A stretch of DNA of 64,000 bases, from NCBI RefSeq assembly GCF_021109255.1, contig NZ_JAJODG010000001.1; one strand, given 5' to 3'. This stretch comes from Merdimmobilis hominis. GTDB taxonomy: Bacteria > Bacillota > Clostridia > Oscillospirales > Ruminococcaceae. The stretch's first letter is position 1. Every line of letters begins with the position of its first letter. Below the pieces are notes generated by a model. That model ran no database searches. It was not told the origin of the DNA and saw only the letters and a list, made by a program, of their open reading frames with translations. Made by a program: the position numbers and the translations under genes. Below are positions 16,647 through 25,504 of this stretch, in pieces.

Positions 16647-18062
16647 TTAAGAGAGAGGCAGCTGGTCAAACTCCATCCCGCTGAGGACTAGGATATCCCC
16701 AGGGAGGATTTCCGTATCCCCTTTGGGGACAATGGCTTTCCCCTGCCGTTTGATCATCACCACCAAAATGTCTTTGGGGATGCCCGCCTGGCTCAAAGTT
16801 TGGTGCACCCAAGGGTTCTCTTTCTCCATGGGGAATTCGATAAGCTGGGCGCTTAAATCCTCCTGGTAATCGGTAAAGGTCTTGCGCACCGAGGTCTCGT
16901 TGTCCACCAAATCCAACCGTTTCGCCACCCAGGGCAACAGGGTTCCCTGAAAGCTAACCGACAACAAGGCCACCAAAAATACGATGTGGAAGATATCGGT
17001 GTTTAGGTATGCTTTGTTGGTGACCGCAAAGATGGCGAACACGATAGAAGCCGCCCCTCGCAGCCCTACCCAGGAGACCAACAGCTTCTGCCAGAAGGTA
17101 AAGGGGAAAAAATGGAGAATGCCAAATACCGCAGCAGGCCGGGCAATCAAAAATAGGAACACCGCCACCCCAACCCCCATGGGAAGGACCTGTAAAAACT
17201 GAGAAGGGAAAGCCAATAGGCCCAGCACAAAGAACAGGAGAATCTGCATCAACCAGGAGATGCCGTCAAAAAAGTGGACCAACATCTTTTTGTGGGGCAG
17301 TTTGGCATTGCCCAGGGCGATGCCCACCAGATAGACGCTCAAATACCCATTGCCGCCCAAAAATTCGCTGGCGGAATAGGAGAACAATGCTATGGCGATG
17401 ACCAAGATAGAATACAGGCCGCTGACATCCAAGTTGATCCGCCGCAACACATACACAGAAGCTTCGGCCACCAAAAATCCAATGAGCAGGCCAAACCCAA
17501 TCTGTTTCACTAAGAAGGGTAGCACGGCGATCTCATCCCCCGACATCAGGGAAAGCACCACCATGGTCAGCATATAGGCCATGGGGTCGTTGCTCCCGCT
17601 CTCAATCTCCAGAAGAGGGGCCAGGCCGCCGGAGAGGTTCAAATCCTGGGAACGGAGGATGGCAAACACCGAAGCGGCATCGGTGGAGGCAATCACTGAG
17701 CCGATGAGCAACCCCTCCAGCAGGGAAGTATGCAACACAAAATGGCAGAACAACCCGGTGAGCCCCGCTGTAACCGCCACCCCTAGGGTGGAGAGCAGCA
17801 CCGCTGGCACAGCGATGGGGACAGCCGTTTTCCAGCTTGTGCCAAAACCGCCGTAAAACATAATAAAAATCAACCCAAAAGAACATACTTGCTGTGCGAG
17901 AACGTAGTTGTCAAAATAGATGCCTACCGGGCCGTCTGACCCAAACAACATGCCGAGCAGCAAAAAGATCAAAAGGGTTGGTACTCCATAACGGTAAAGC
18001 AGCTTGCTGGATGTGACACACAACAGCAGTACCACCGCGATGGCAAACACCATTGGAACCAT
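16647..18062 (-). CDS. Potassium/proton antiporter, CvrA/NhaP2 type
   Basis: A 471-aa CPA1-family membrane antiporter. About 12-13 hydrophobic segments make up residues 1-375, with the family signatures GLIFIMFYGGFGTSW, GSVIASTDAASVFAIL and LLEIESGSNDP carrying the transport Asp residues. Residues about 395-470 form a cytoplasmic TrkA-C (RCK_C) domain (VVMIKRQGKAIVPKGDTEIL) that would gate transport by a ligand. The likely role is K+ export and cell-volume or pH control. The start at MVPMVFAIAVV is set by AAGGAG 8 nt upstream. Confidence 0.9.
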   Translation of the reverse strand: MVPMVFAIAVVLLLCVTSSKLLYRYGVPTLLIFLLLGMLFGSDGPVGIYFDNYVLAQQVCSFGLIFIMFYGGFGTSWKTAVPIAVPAVLLSTLGVAVTAGLTGLFCHFVLHTSLLEGLLIGSVIASTDAASVFAILRSQDLNLSGGLAPLLEIESGSNDPMAYMLTMVVLSLMSGDEIAVLPFLVKQIGFGLLIGFLVAEASVYVLRRINLDVSGLYSILVIAIALFSYSASEFLGGNGYLSVYLVGIALGNAKLPHKKMLVHFFDGISWLMQILLFFVLGLLAFPSQFLQVLPMGVGVAVFLFLIARPAAVFGILHFFPFTFWQKLLVSWVGLRGAASIVFAIFAVTNKAYLNTDIFHIVFLVALLSVSFQGTLLPWVAKRLDLVDNETSVRKTFTDYQEDLSAQLIEFPMEKENPWVHQTLSQAGIPKDILVVMIKRQGKAIVPKGDTEILPGDILVLSGMEFDQLPLS

Positions 18063-18244
18063 GGAATACACTCCTTTTCGTTAAATTACTATATAATTAT
18101 ACTATATGGATGTGTCATAAAATCCCCTATAAATATTAATACAATCTTAATATTGATGAAAAATGGCCTTTTTCTCTAAGCCTCCTCTCCCTTTAAGGAG
18201 GCCGGGGTGCATCTAAATTAGAATGGCAAGGGGGATCTTTTTTC

Positions 18245-18318
18245 TATAATAGGGAAAAGAGAGATGTCCTTTGGAACGCAACAGAAAACCCACAGGGACT
18301 GAAAATCCCTGTGGGTTT
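18245..18318 (+). ncRNA. Possible short transcript (weak)
   Basis: A TATAAT at 18245-18250 is followed 35 nt later by a 13-bp hairpin, AAACCCACAGGGA / TCCCTGTGGGTTT (18286-18318). No good -35 is visible and the trailing T-run is short. The rest of 18063-18480 holds nothing I recognise. The hairpin could instead be a backup terminator for the tRNA operon on minus. Confidence 0.25.
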
Positions 18319-18480
18319 CTATGGAATAAAAAAATAGCTCTTCGTGCAATTTTTTACGCGCATCCGGCGCTCCTGTGGTCGGGCGCGTTTATTACCGTTG
18401 GCCCTGTGCCGTTGCGGCCCGGATGGTATTTGCCGCTTTCCCCTTCGGGGTGCCAAGAGGACACGGCGCCCCTATGAAAA

Positions 18481-18514
18481 AAACCTGTTTAAGCAATTTG
18501 CTTAAACAGGTTTT
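18481..18514 (-). terminator. Terminator of the tRNA-Met/Glu operon
   Basis: AAACCTGTTTAAGC pairs with GCTTAAACAGGTTT around a 5-nt loop, directly after the tRNA-Glu CCA end, and is followed on minus by further T residues. Confidence 0.9.
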
Positions 18515-18515
18515 T

Positions 18516-18590
18516 TGGTGACCCGTGCGGGAATCGAACCCGCGTTACTGCCGTGAAAGGGCGGTGTCTTAACCTCTTGACCAACGGGCC
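18516..18590 (-). tRNA. tRNA-Glu (TTC)
   Basis: 75 nt including an encoded CCA. The acceptor GGCCCGT pairs with ACGGGTC with one G-U pair. The anticodon loop CTTTCAC gives TTC, and the T arm is GGGTTCGAATCCC. It lies 40 nt downstream of tRNA-Met in the same transcript. Confidence 0.97.
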
Positions 18591-18630
18591 GGAATCGCAA
18601 TGAACCCTCCATAGAGAGCATCCATTGCGC

Positions 18631-18707
18631 TGGTAGCGGCAATAGGATTTGAACCTACGACACTTCGGGTATGAACCGAATGCTCTAGCCAACTGAGCTA
18701 TGCCGCC
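18631..18707 (-). tRNA. tRNA-Met (CAT), elongator type
   Basis: 77 nt including CCA. GGCGGCA pairs with TGCCGCT in the acceptor apart from the terminal position, and the anticodon loop GTTCATACC gives CAT. The G1 start and TAGCTCAGTTGGCTAGAGC D arm resemble elongator rather than initiator tRNA-Met. Confidence 0.95.
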
Positions 18708-18751
18708 ATATCCTTCTTTGCTGATCACCATAAAGCAATCAAGCAAAAACT

Positions 18752-18780
18752 ATTATACCCGATCAGGCTGGGTCTGTCAA
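18752..18780 (-). promoter_or_regulatory. Consensus promoter of the tRNA-Met/Glu operon
   Basis: Perfect TTGACA (18775-18780) and TATAAT (18752-18757) with a 17-nt spacer on minus, 45 nt before tRNA-Met. Confidence 0.9.
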
Positions 18781-19021
18781 CCAGTTTTTTGAAGAAAATC
18801 CATTGATTTTTACACAAACCGGCTGTTTCTTGCCACAGGGTGGAAATTGGCGGCAATCTCCCCTCTTTCCCCGTTTTTCATGGTCAAAAATTTCCCAAAC
18901 GGGGATTTTTCCTTTACCCCGAAGGGCAAAGGAAGTATAATAGTAGCAGCGGCAGGGCCTTCTTGGGGGAGGGCCTGCCCCCATTTGTTGTAAAAAGCAA
19001 AAAAGAGAGGAAAGAAACCAA

Positions 19022-19954
19022 ATGACATCCGTTTCTAAAACCATTTTAACCAATTGGCAGCTCCGCCATACCCGCAAACAGAAAAAAGCTTTTGCGGAAT
19101 ATGCTGTCAAAATTTTTAGCGATCTGGGCTACTACACCCGAGTGGAAACAAAAAAGGGGTTTACCCCCTCCAACAACATCATTATCGGGGATTTAAGCAA
19201 CGCCAAAACCATTGTCACCGCCCATTACGACACCCCCAGCCGCCGTTTTATCCCCTTCTTTGTCACCTTGGACAGCACCTTCCAAACCTTTTTGACCCAG
19301 TTCAGCACCATGATCGCTGTCTTTGCGGTCTGTATGTACCTGGCCAAGTACACCAACTTTTTCATCGGCTTTGTACTGTTTGACCTTTTGCTGTGGCTTC
19401 TGGTGTTCGGCCCTGCCAAAAAGAACAACGCCAACAACAACACTTCTGGGCTAATGGCCCTGTATGAGGTGGCCAGCCGACTGCCCCGGGACCGGAAAGA
19501 GGAAGTGGCTTTTGTCCTCTTTGACAACAAAGAGCTAGCCCACGCTGGTTCCAATGCCTTTGTAAAACAGCATGAGGTGGAGTTCTTCTACAACAAGTTG
19601 GTTATCAACCTGGATTGCGTCGGCGTGGGAGACGCCATCATTTTCCTGGCCAGTAAACACTCTATCCCCTTTGCAAAAAAAGCGGCCACCTTTGCCCCCA
19701 AGGACTGCGGCAAGGAGTTTTCGGCCCGGGTCAATCGGAACTTTGTCTATATCTCGGACAGCAACAGCTTCCCTGTTGCCTTTAATGTCTCTGCCTTTAC
19801 CATGGATGGCGGCCCCATCCTCAAGGATCTGTACAACGAAAAGGACACGGTGCTGGACGAAAGTAACATTGACGCCTTGGCTTCCGCTCTGGTGGCCTAT
19901 CTCTCCCAGGACTGCCGGTATGACAAGCACCCCAAGGAGGAGGATGAGGATTAG
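19022..19954 (+). CDS. M28 peptidase-like membrane protein, catalytic residues altered
   Basis: A 310-aa protein with an M28 aminopeptidase-like fold interrupted by two membrane segments (about 80-130). VTAHYDTP supplies the first metal His/Asp. The family DNASG bridging segment reads NNTSG here (bridging Asp to Asn). The usual acidic pair before the GS motif reads FDNKELAHAGS, keeping only one Glu. INLDCVGVGD matches the next metal-ligand region. It may be a weak or inactive peptidase. GAGAGGAAAG precedes the ATG and a good terminator follows. Confidence 0.7.
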   Translation: MTSVSKTILTNWQLRHTRKQKKAFAEYAVKIFSDLGYYTRVETKKGFTPSNNIIIGDLSNAKTIVTAHYDTPSRRFIPFFVTLDSTFQTFLTQFSTMIAVFAVCMYLAKYTNFFIGFVLFDLLLWLLVFGPAKKNNANNNTSGLMALYEVASRLPRDRKEEVAFVLFDNKELAHAGSNAFVKQHEVEFFYNKLVINLDCVGVGDAIIFLASKHSIPFAKKAATFAPKDCGKEFSARVNRNFVYISDSNSFPVAFNVSAFTMDGGPILKDLYNEKDTVLDESNIDALASALVAYLSQDCRYDKHPKEEDED

Positions 19955-19976
19955 CTCCATCCATTTTTATAAATCC

Positions 19977-20016
19977 AATCCCCTAGGGCTAAGGAAAGCC
20001 CTGGGGGATTTTTTTG
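19977..20016 (+). terminator. Terminator of the M28-like gene
   Basis: AATCCCCTAGGGCT and AAGCCCTGGGGGATT form a stem followed by seven T on plus. Confidence 0.85.
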
Positions 20017-20061
20017 CGGAATTCCTGCTTTTTCCCCCTTCATCTTCGAATCATCTTCACA

Positions 20062-20106
20062 AAAAGCCCCCGGAACAAGGATGGATTCCCTGTTCCGAGG
20101 GCTCTT
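20062..20106 (-). terminator. Terminator of guaB
   Basis: On minus AGCCCTCGGAACAGGG and the matching arm CCTTGTTCCGGGGGCT form a stem, followed by TTTTTG, just after the guaB stop. Confidence 0.8.
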
Positions 20107-20118
20107 TCTATTTGTCCA

Positions 20119-21594
20119 TTACTGAGGCCCCATAGAGTAGTTGGGCGCCTCTTTGGTGATATAAATATCGTGAGGATGGCTCTCCCGCAGCCCTGCGCCG
20201 GTGATCCGGACAAACTGGGCCTTCTCATGAAGGTCGGGGATGGTGTGGCAGCCGCAGTATCCCATGCCGGCCCGGATGCCGCCCAGCAACTGGAAGATGG
20301 TGTCCGCCACCGGCCCTTTGTAGGGCACCCGGCCCTCTACCCCTTCGGGAACCAGTTTTTTATTGTCCTCCTGGAAATAACGGTCTTTGCTGCCGTTAGC
20401 CATAGCTCCCAAAGAACCCATGCCGCGATAGACTTTGAAGCTTCTGCCCTGGTAGATCTCCTGCTCACCGGGGGCTTCTTCGCAGCCCGCCAGCAGGGAG
20501 CCCAGCATTACCACATTGGCGCCCGCTGCCAGGGCTTTGACAATGTCGCCGGAATATTTGATGCCGCCGTCGGCAATGACGGGGATATTGTATTTGGCTG
20601 CACAGCAACAAGCGTCATACACCGCGGTGATCTGGGGAACACCGATGCCCGCTACTACCCGGGTGGTGCAGATGGAGCCAGGGCCGATGCCCACTTTCAC
20701 CGCATCCGCACCGGCTTTGATCAAATCTTCGGTGGCCTCATAGGTTGCCACATTGCCGGCGATGAGAGCAATGTCTGGGAACGCCTCTTTCACCTTGCGC
20801 ACACAGTTCAAAATGCCTTCGCTGTGGCCGTGGGCGGAATCCAGCACCAATACGTCCACCTGGGCTTCTACCAGTGCAGCGGCCCGCTCCAAGACATTGG
20901 CGGTGACGCCGATGGCAGCGCCACAGAGCAAGCGGCCGTTTTTATCCCGGGCGGAGTTGGGGTACTGCACCGCTTTCTCAATATCCTTGATGGTGATGAG
21001 GCCTTTGAGCATGCCGTCCTCATCCACCAAGGGAAGCTTTTCAATCTTGTGCTTGCGCAGGATCTCCTGTGCCTGGGCCAACGTGGTCCCCACCGGGGCG
21101 GTGACCAGGTTTTCCCGGGTCATCACCTCTTTGATCTTGCAGTTGTAATCGGAGAGGAAACGCAGGTCCCGGTTGGTGATGATACCCACCAGCTTGCCTT
21201 TTTCACAGATCGGAACGCCGGAGATTTTGTATTTGCCCATCAGCTCATCGGCATCAAAGACAAAATGCTCCGGGGAGAGATGAAACGGGTTGACAATTAC
21301 CCCATTCTCCGACCGCTTGACCATATCCACCTCATCGGCCTGCTCCTCGATGCTCATATTTTTATGGATGACGCCGATACCCCCTTCCCGGGCAATGGCA
21401 ATCGCCATCTGGGAGGTGGTTACGGTGTCCATAGCGGCGGTCATCACCGGGATATTGAGCATGATGTCCCGGGCCAGGCGGGTGGAAACCTTTACCTGGT
21501 TGGGCAGGATATCCGACTTGGCAGGAATCAGCAGCACATCGTCAAAGGTGAGCCCTTCTTTGGTGAATTTCTCCTGGAAATTGGTGTTCAGCAT
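20119..21594 (-). CDS. guaB: Inosine-5'-monophosphate dehydrogenase
   Basis: A 491-aa cytoplasmic enzyme that oxidises IMP to XMP with NAD+, the committed step of GMP synthesis. The TIM barrel begins GLTFDDVLLIPAKSD. Two CBS domains fall at about 95-210. The active-site loop GIGPGSICTTR carries the catalytic Cys, and the flap region is MGSLGAM. The full family length is present. The start at MLNTNFQ (21594) has AAGGAGG 7 nt upstream. It is a single gene with its own promoter and terminator. Confidence 0.98.
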   Translation of the reverse strand: MLNTNFQEKFTKEGLTFDDVLLIPAKSDILPNQVKVSTRLARDIMLNIPVMTAAMDTVTTSQMAIAIAREGGIGVIHKNMSIEEQADEVDMVKRSENGVIVNPFHLSPEHFVFDADELMGKYKISGVPICEKGKLVGIITNRDLRFLSDYNCKIKEVMTRENLVTAPVGTTLAQAQEILRKHKIEKLPLVDEDGMLKGLITIKDIEKAVQYPNSARDKNGRLLCGAAIGVTANVLERAAALVEAQVDVLVLDSAHGHSEGILNCVRKVKEAFPDIALIAGNVATYEATEDLIKAGADAVKVGIGPGSICTTRVVAGIGVPQITAVYDACCCAAKYNIPVIADGGIKYSGDIVKALAAGANVVMLGSLLAGCEEAPGEQEIYQGRSFKVYRGMGSLGAMANGSKDRYFQEDNKKLVPEGVEGRVPYKGPVADTIFQLLGGIRAGMGYCGCHTIPDLHEKAQFVRITGAGLRESHPHDIYITKEAPNYSMGPQ

Positions 21595-21637
21595 TCCGTT
21601 TCCTCCTTGTGTTTTCGGCCTTTCTGATATTTTAACC

Positions 21638-21666
21638 ATTCTATCATCATTCCCCGATAGATACAA
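21638..21666 (-). promoter_or_regulatory. Promoter of guaB
   Basis: TTGTAT (21661-21666) and TAGAAT (21638-21643) are 17 nt apart on minus, leaving a leader of about 40 nt. Confidence 0.6.
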
Positions 21667-21772
21667 GAGATAAATCCGTTGAAATTGTAGCTTTTTACAA
21701 GTTTTTTTAGGCAGATAGACGAAAAACCAGTTTTCTTTTACTGATTTAACACATCAAATTGCTACAAAATCG

Positions 21773-22555
21773 CTAAAACCGTTTCTTGGCTTCTTTGGAA
21801 CCCCCCAGAAGAATGGAAGCTTCAAAACAGCTGGTTTCCCCCTTCTGCCCCTGGATGAAATACCGGCTTTCTCCCTGCTGAAACAGTGCCAAGGATATGG
21901 TATCTTCAATTACTGCCTCTTTGCGGTAATAAATGGCAAACTCCCTCCAGCGCTTTTCCTCCATCTCTTCATAGGGCAGCAGGTCGCAGACCATATCTGC
22001 ATACACGGTGTTGTTGAGGTGGCGGTTGCAATCCAAATCGCTGTATTGAACAACCTTTGCCCCTTGGGCGGCAACTGCCAAATCCTTTGGGCGCTTGGTC
22101 TTCATCTCATCCAAGGAGGAATCGTAGTTGCTGGAGTCGGTGGGGATTTCAAAGGGAAAGGCCGAAGGCCGAAGGATTTTCCGAGTAATAGGATTGACCA
22201 TCAGCCAAGAGGATTGGGCTTCTACCAGCAATTCCCCCTCCTGGGACCAAAATTCAATCCGGCGCAGGAGCTGGGCCCCCTTGCTCATCTGGGGGTTGGT
22301 TTTCATCTTTACCCGTTCCTCATTCCGGGGGCTGCGGTGACAACGCAAGGCCATCCGTGCCAGCAGGATGACAATCTGCGCTTCCCACAAATCCCGATAA
22401 GAAAACCCCATCTCTTCAAAATGCTGGTTGCTAATCCTCTGGATCTGTTTGAGCACCCCGGAGAGTTTCATCTCCCCATGAATATCGCACTGATAATCGG
22501 GAATTACAATCTGTTTCTCATAGTGGGCGGATGCATTTGGATGTAATTGCAGCAA
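21773..22555 (-). CDS. Acyl-ACP thioesterase
   Basis: A 260-aa FatA/B-type acyl-acyl carrier protein thioesterase with two hotdog domains, releasing free fatty acids from ACP. The first hotdog includes HGEMKLSGVLKQIQRISNQHF. The second carries YSDLDCNRHLNNTVYADM, containing the family Asp/Asn/His catalytic region (NRHLNNTVY). The start is a TTG at 22555 (MLQLHPNASAHYEK) with GGGAGG about 9 nt upstream. It may share the parA/parB transcript, since only the parS hairpin lies between. Confidence 0.88.
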   Translation of the reverse strand: MLQLHPNASAHYEKQIVIPDYQCDIHGEMKLSGVLKQIQRISNQHFEEMGFSYRDLWEAQIVILLARMALRCHRSPRNEERVKMKTNPQMSKGAQLLRRIEFWSQEGELLVEAQSSWLMVNPITRKILRPSAFPFEIPTDSSNYDSSLDEMKTKRPKDLAVAAQGAKVVQYSDLDCNRHLNNTVYADMVCDLLPYEEMEEKRWREFAIYYRKEAVIEDTISLALFQQGESRYFIQGQKGETSCFEASILLGGSKEAKKRF

Positions 22556-22586
22556 ACTTTTTTACCTCCCTAAGCCAAAATTGACG

Positions 22587-22617
22587 ACGGGAGTTGTTTC
22601 ATGTGAAACAACTCCCG
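22587..22617 (-). terminator. Hairpin after parB containing a parS site
   Basis: ACGGGAGTTGTTTCA pairs fully with its complement around a minimal loop. It lies 7 nt after the parB stop, but minus-strand sequence after it is not T-rich (CGTC), so termination may be weak. Confidence 0.6.
22595..22610. promoter_or_regulatory. parS site 1 (ParB binding)
   Basis: TGTTTCATGTGAAACA differs at one position from the consensus TGTTTCACGTGAAACA. It lies directly downstream of parB inside the hairpin 22587-22617. Confidence 0.85.
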
Positions 22618-22623
22618 TTTGTG

Positions 22624-23520
22624 TTACCAAGAACGGCTGGGATGGGCCAGGCGCGCCGCCAAGTCCCCCAATTCCGATTTGGAATAAAACTCAATTTCCA
22701 ATGTTCCTTTGTCTTTGCTGACCTGAATTTTCACCTTACGGCCCAACTCAGCGGCGAGGGCAAGCTCCATTTCCTGGTAATAATGGTCCCCCCAGGCCTG
22801 TTTGTCCCCTTGGGTGGGCTCCAGTTCCGGGCTGAGTGCCTGCCCTTTGGGTTTCCGCTGTTTTTTCGGGGCAGAAAGCCTCTCCACTTCCCGAACGGAA
22901 AGCCCCTGGGAAAGAATCCGGCCAGCGGTCTCCTCTATGACCTTTGGATCGTCTAAGGAGAGCAGCGCCCGGGCATGTCCCGCAGAGATCTGCCCATCCC
23001 GCACCATTTTTTCCACCTTGGGCGGAAGGCTGAGGAGCCGCAGGGCATTGGCAATCACCGGCCGGGATTTCCCCACCCGCTGGGCCACCTTTTCTTGGGT
23101 AAAGCCATAGGTTTCCATCAAAGTTTTATATCCTAAGGCTTCTTCGATGATATTCAGATCCTTGCGCTGCAAATTTTCAATCAGTGCCAGTTCCATTGCC
23201 TCGGTGTCGGTCATCTCCCGGATCACCACTGGAACCTCTGCCAACCCCACCATACGGGATGCCCGCCAGCGGCGTTCCCCCGCGACAATCTGGTACCGTC
23301 CGTTAACCATTGGCCGCACCAAGAGAGGCTGGAGCACCCCATGTTCCCGGATGGAGTCAGCCAGTTCTGCCAAGGCGGCATCGTCGAAGTCCTTTCTCGG
23401 CTGTTCTTTGTTTGGCTCAATCTCGGTGAGTTTTAACGATGTAGTGGGTATATCGCTGGTGTTGTTGTCCACAAACAAAGCTTCCAGGCCCTTGCCCAAT
23501 CCACCTTTTGCGCGTGCCAT
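22624..23520 (-). CDS. parB: Chromosome-partitioning protein ParB (Spo0J)
   Basis: A 298-aa DNA-binding CTPase clamp that loads at parS and, with ParA, moves and organises the origin. Residues 25-110 form the ParB/Srx CTP-binding domain (NKEQPRKDF, LQPLLVRP, GERRWRASRM). The helix-turn-helix region at about 125-185 includes GKSRPVIANALRLLSLP. The C-terminal dimerisation domain ends in EIEFYSKSEL. It is 14 nt after parA, and both lie next to parS sites. Confidence 0.97.
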   Translation of the reverse strand: MARAKGGLGKGLEALFVDNNTSDIPTTSLKLTEIEPNKEQPRKDFDDAALAELADSIREHGVLQPLLVRPMVNGRYQIVAGERRWRASRMVGLAEVPVVIREMTDTEAMELALIENLQRKDLNIIEEALGYKTLMETYGFTQEKVAQRVGKSRPVIANALRLLSLPPKVEKMVRDGQISAGHARALLSLDDPKVIEETAGRILSQGLSVREVERLSAPKKQRKPKGQALSPELEPTQGDKQAWGDHYYQEMELALAAELGRKVKIQVSKDKGTLEIEFYSKSELGDLAARLAHPSRSW

Positions 23521-23533
23521 GGCAGTTCCCTCC

Positions 23534-24298
23534 TCATTGGTTGTTCTCTAAAAATTCATCAGCCAAATCTTCGTACGCTTTCGATCCACGGGATGTACGG
23601 TCATAATAGAGCACTGGCTGGCCAAAGCTGGGCGCCTCGGACAGGCGGACATTCCGTGGAATTACGGTGCGGTACACCTTTTTGGGGAAAAACTTCTTCA
23701 CTTCCTCCACCACCTGCAACGTCAGGTTCAAACGGCCGTCAAACATGGTGAGGAGTACCCCCTCAATCTCAATCTGAGGGTTATACAAACGCTTCACCTG
23801 CCGCACCGTCCCCATCAGCTGAGAAAGGCCCTCTAAGGCATAGTACTCGCACTGGATCGGGATCAGCAGGGTATCGCAGCAGTTTAGGGCGTTTAAAGTG
23901 ATCAACCCCAGAGAAGGTGGACAGTCGATGAGGATATAATCGTATTGTTCTTTGATGGGAGCCAGAGCTTGTTTCAGCTTCATCACCCGGTTTTCTGCCT
24001 CCACCAGTTCAATTTCTGCTGCGGCTAAGTCCATGCTGGCCGGCAATAGATCAATATTCTCAAAACTGGTCCGTTGGAGAACGTCCTCTGCCTTGGCGTC
24101 GGCGATTAAGATGTCATAGGTGGACAGCTGGATATCCCGCTTGTTGACCCCCAATCCGCTGGAGGCATTGCCTTGGGGATCAATATCAATGAGCAGCATC
24201 TTTTTCCCTTTGCGCCCCAGCGACGCGGTCAAATTCACGGCAGAGGTAGTTTTCCCAACGCCGCCTTTCTGATTGGCAATTGCTATTACTTTCCCCAT
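23534..24298 (-). CDS. parA: Chromosome-partitioning ATPase ParA (Soj)
   Basis: A 254-aa cytoplasmic, nucleoid-associated ATPase. The deviant Walker A motif is IANQKGGVGKTTSAVNL, and DIDPQGNASSGLG and YILIDCPPSLG follow. It lacks the long N-terminal domain of plasmid ParA, as expected for the chromosomal Soj type, which also modulates DnaA. It is co-transcribed with parB downstream. Confidence 0.97.
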   Translation of the reverse strand: MGKVIAIANQKGGVGKTTSAVNLTASLGRKGKKMLLIDIDPQGNASSGLGVNKRDIQLSTYDILIADAKAEDVLQRTSFENIDLLPASMDLAAAEIELVEAENRVMKLKQALAPIKEQYDYILIDCPPSLGLITLNALNCCDTLLIPIQCEYYALEGLSQLMGTVRQVKRLYNPQIEIEGVLLTMFDGRLNLTLQVVEEVKKFFPKKVYRTVIPRNVRLSEAPSFGQPVLYYDRTSRGSKAYEDLADEFLENNQ

Positions 24299-24397
24299 CT
24301 CTATCCTCCTAGCTCCATAAATTGGTCAAATCACCGCCTGCAACAGGCTCACTGTTTTTGATTATAGCACATCTCCATGGAATTGGGAAGGAAAATC

Positions 24398-24430
24398 AAA
24401 GGAGCCACGGCAACGCCGCGGCTCCTCTGA
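24398..24430 (-). terminator. Terminator of noc
   Basis: GGAGCCGCGGC-GTT-GCCGTGGCTCC then TTTGATTTT on minus, 85 nt after the noc stop. Confidence 0.7.
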
Positions 24431-24515
24431 CGAATCAGTAAGGGAAACACATATACCTTAACCTCAAAAGAGGAATGGCATCTTGTAGGCAAAATCTGCA
24501 AGCTTTCAGGGGGGA

Positions 24516-25349
24516 TTATTTTTTGTATCCCGGCAATACAGGCGATTTGTAAGCTGCCTCTTTTGGGATCTTCACCCGATACTCGATAAAGTTTTGATCC
24601 TCTGTGCGATCTGTCACCGCAGGGATCCCCGCCTCCTTCATGGTGCTGACCGCCTTTTCCACTGTGTTGATAAAGATCCGCAGATCCTTCACCACCCATA
24701 GCCGGCTTTTGGCTGGAGTTGGCTCCAGCCGTTTCTCCACATATTCTTCGGTTTGGGAGACATTAAGGCGGTTTCCAATGACATATTTTACCGCATTGAT
24801 AAAGCACGGCTGATCCAACAGCTTTAGCAAGGCCCGTGCATGGCGCTCAGTCAAATTGCCTTTGAGAAATACATCCCGAATATCCGGCGGGAAGCGGAGC
24901 AGCCGCAGCTTATTGGCTACAGCCGACTGGGATTTCCCCAGCTGTTCCGCCAATTGCTGCTGGGTGAGGTTCCACCGCTCCATTAAAGTGGCATATGCTT
25001 GCGCCTCTTCAAAATAAGAGAGGTTCTTCCGCTGCAAATTTTCAATCACCGCTAACACTGCGGATTTTTGATCATCCATCTCACTGACAATGGCGGGGAT
25101 ATCCTGCCATTCCAGCATTTTTGTAGCACGCAAGCGGCATTCCCCTGCCACCAGTTCAAATCGGCCATCCTTCTTTTTTCGGACGGTGATTGGCTGGAGC
25201 AAACCGTTTTCATCAATGCTGCGGGAAAGCTCCTCAATATATTCCTCATCAAAGGTTTTGCGGGGCTGCATGGGGTTGGGGTCAATTACATGCAGCGGCA
25301 GCAGCAGCACCTTGCCGATCGCTTCGTATTTGGAAAACAATTGGCGCAT
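24516..25349 (-). CDS. noc: Nucleoid occlusion protein Noc (ParB paralog)
   Basis: A 277-aa ParB-family protein that in Bacillus binds Noc sites and blocks FtsZ assembly over the chromosome. The N-terminal part includes VIDPNPMQPRKTFDEEYIE and GECRLRATKML. The helix-turn-helix is QLAEQLGKSQSAVANKLRLL. The position between parA and rsmG is the Noc position rather than a second parB. The start at MRQLFSKYEAI is preferred (GGGGGGA upstream). Noc also has an N-terminal membrane-binding helix; residues 1-10 here (MRQLFSKYEA) could serve. Confidence 0.9.
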   Translation of the reverse strand: MRQLFSKYEAIGKVLLLPLHVIDPNPMQPRKTFDEEYIEELSRSIDENGLLQPITVRKKKDGRFELVAGECRLRATKMLEWQDIPAIVSEMDDQKSAVLAVIENLQRKNLSYFEEAQAYATLMERWNLTQQQLAEQLGKSQSAVANKLRLLRFPPDIRDVFLKGNLTERHARALLKLLDQPCFINAVKYVIGNRLNVSQTEEYVEKRLEPTPAKSRLWVVKDLRIFINTVEKAVSTMKEAGIPAVTDRTEDQNFIEYRVKIPKEAAYKSPVLPGYKK

Positions 25350-25504
25350 AAAAATCCCCCCATGGAAGAAAAGCCTGTCCACATTCTGTCTTTGGCCTTT
25401 GTTGTACCCCAATAATCGTTCTACGAGTATTGTAGCATAAGGGAATTTGGTATTCCAGAATTTTCCATCGCAGAATTTTACCTTTTCTTACGCCTTTCCC
25501 CTGC

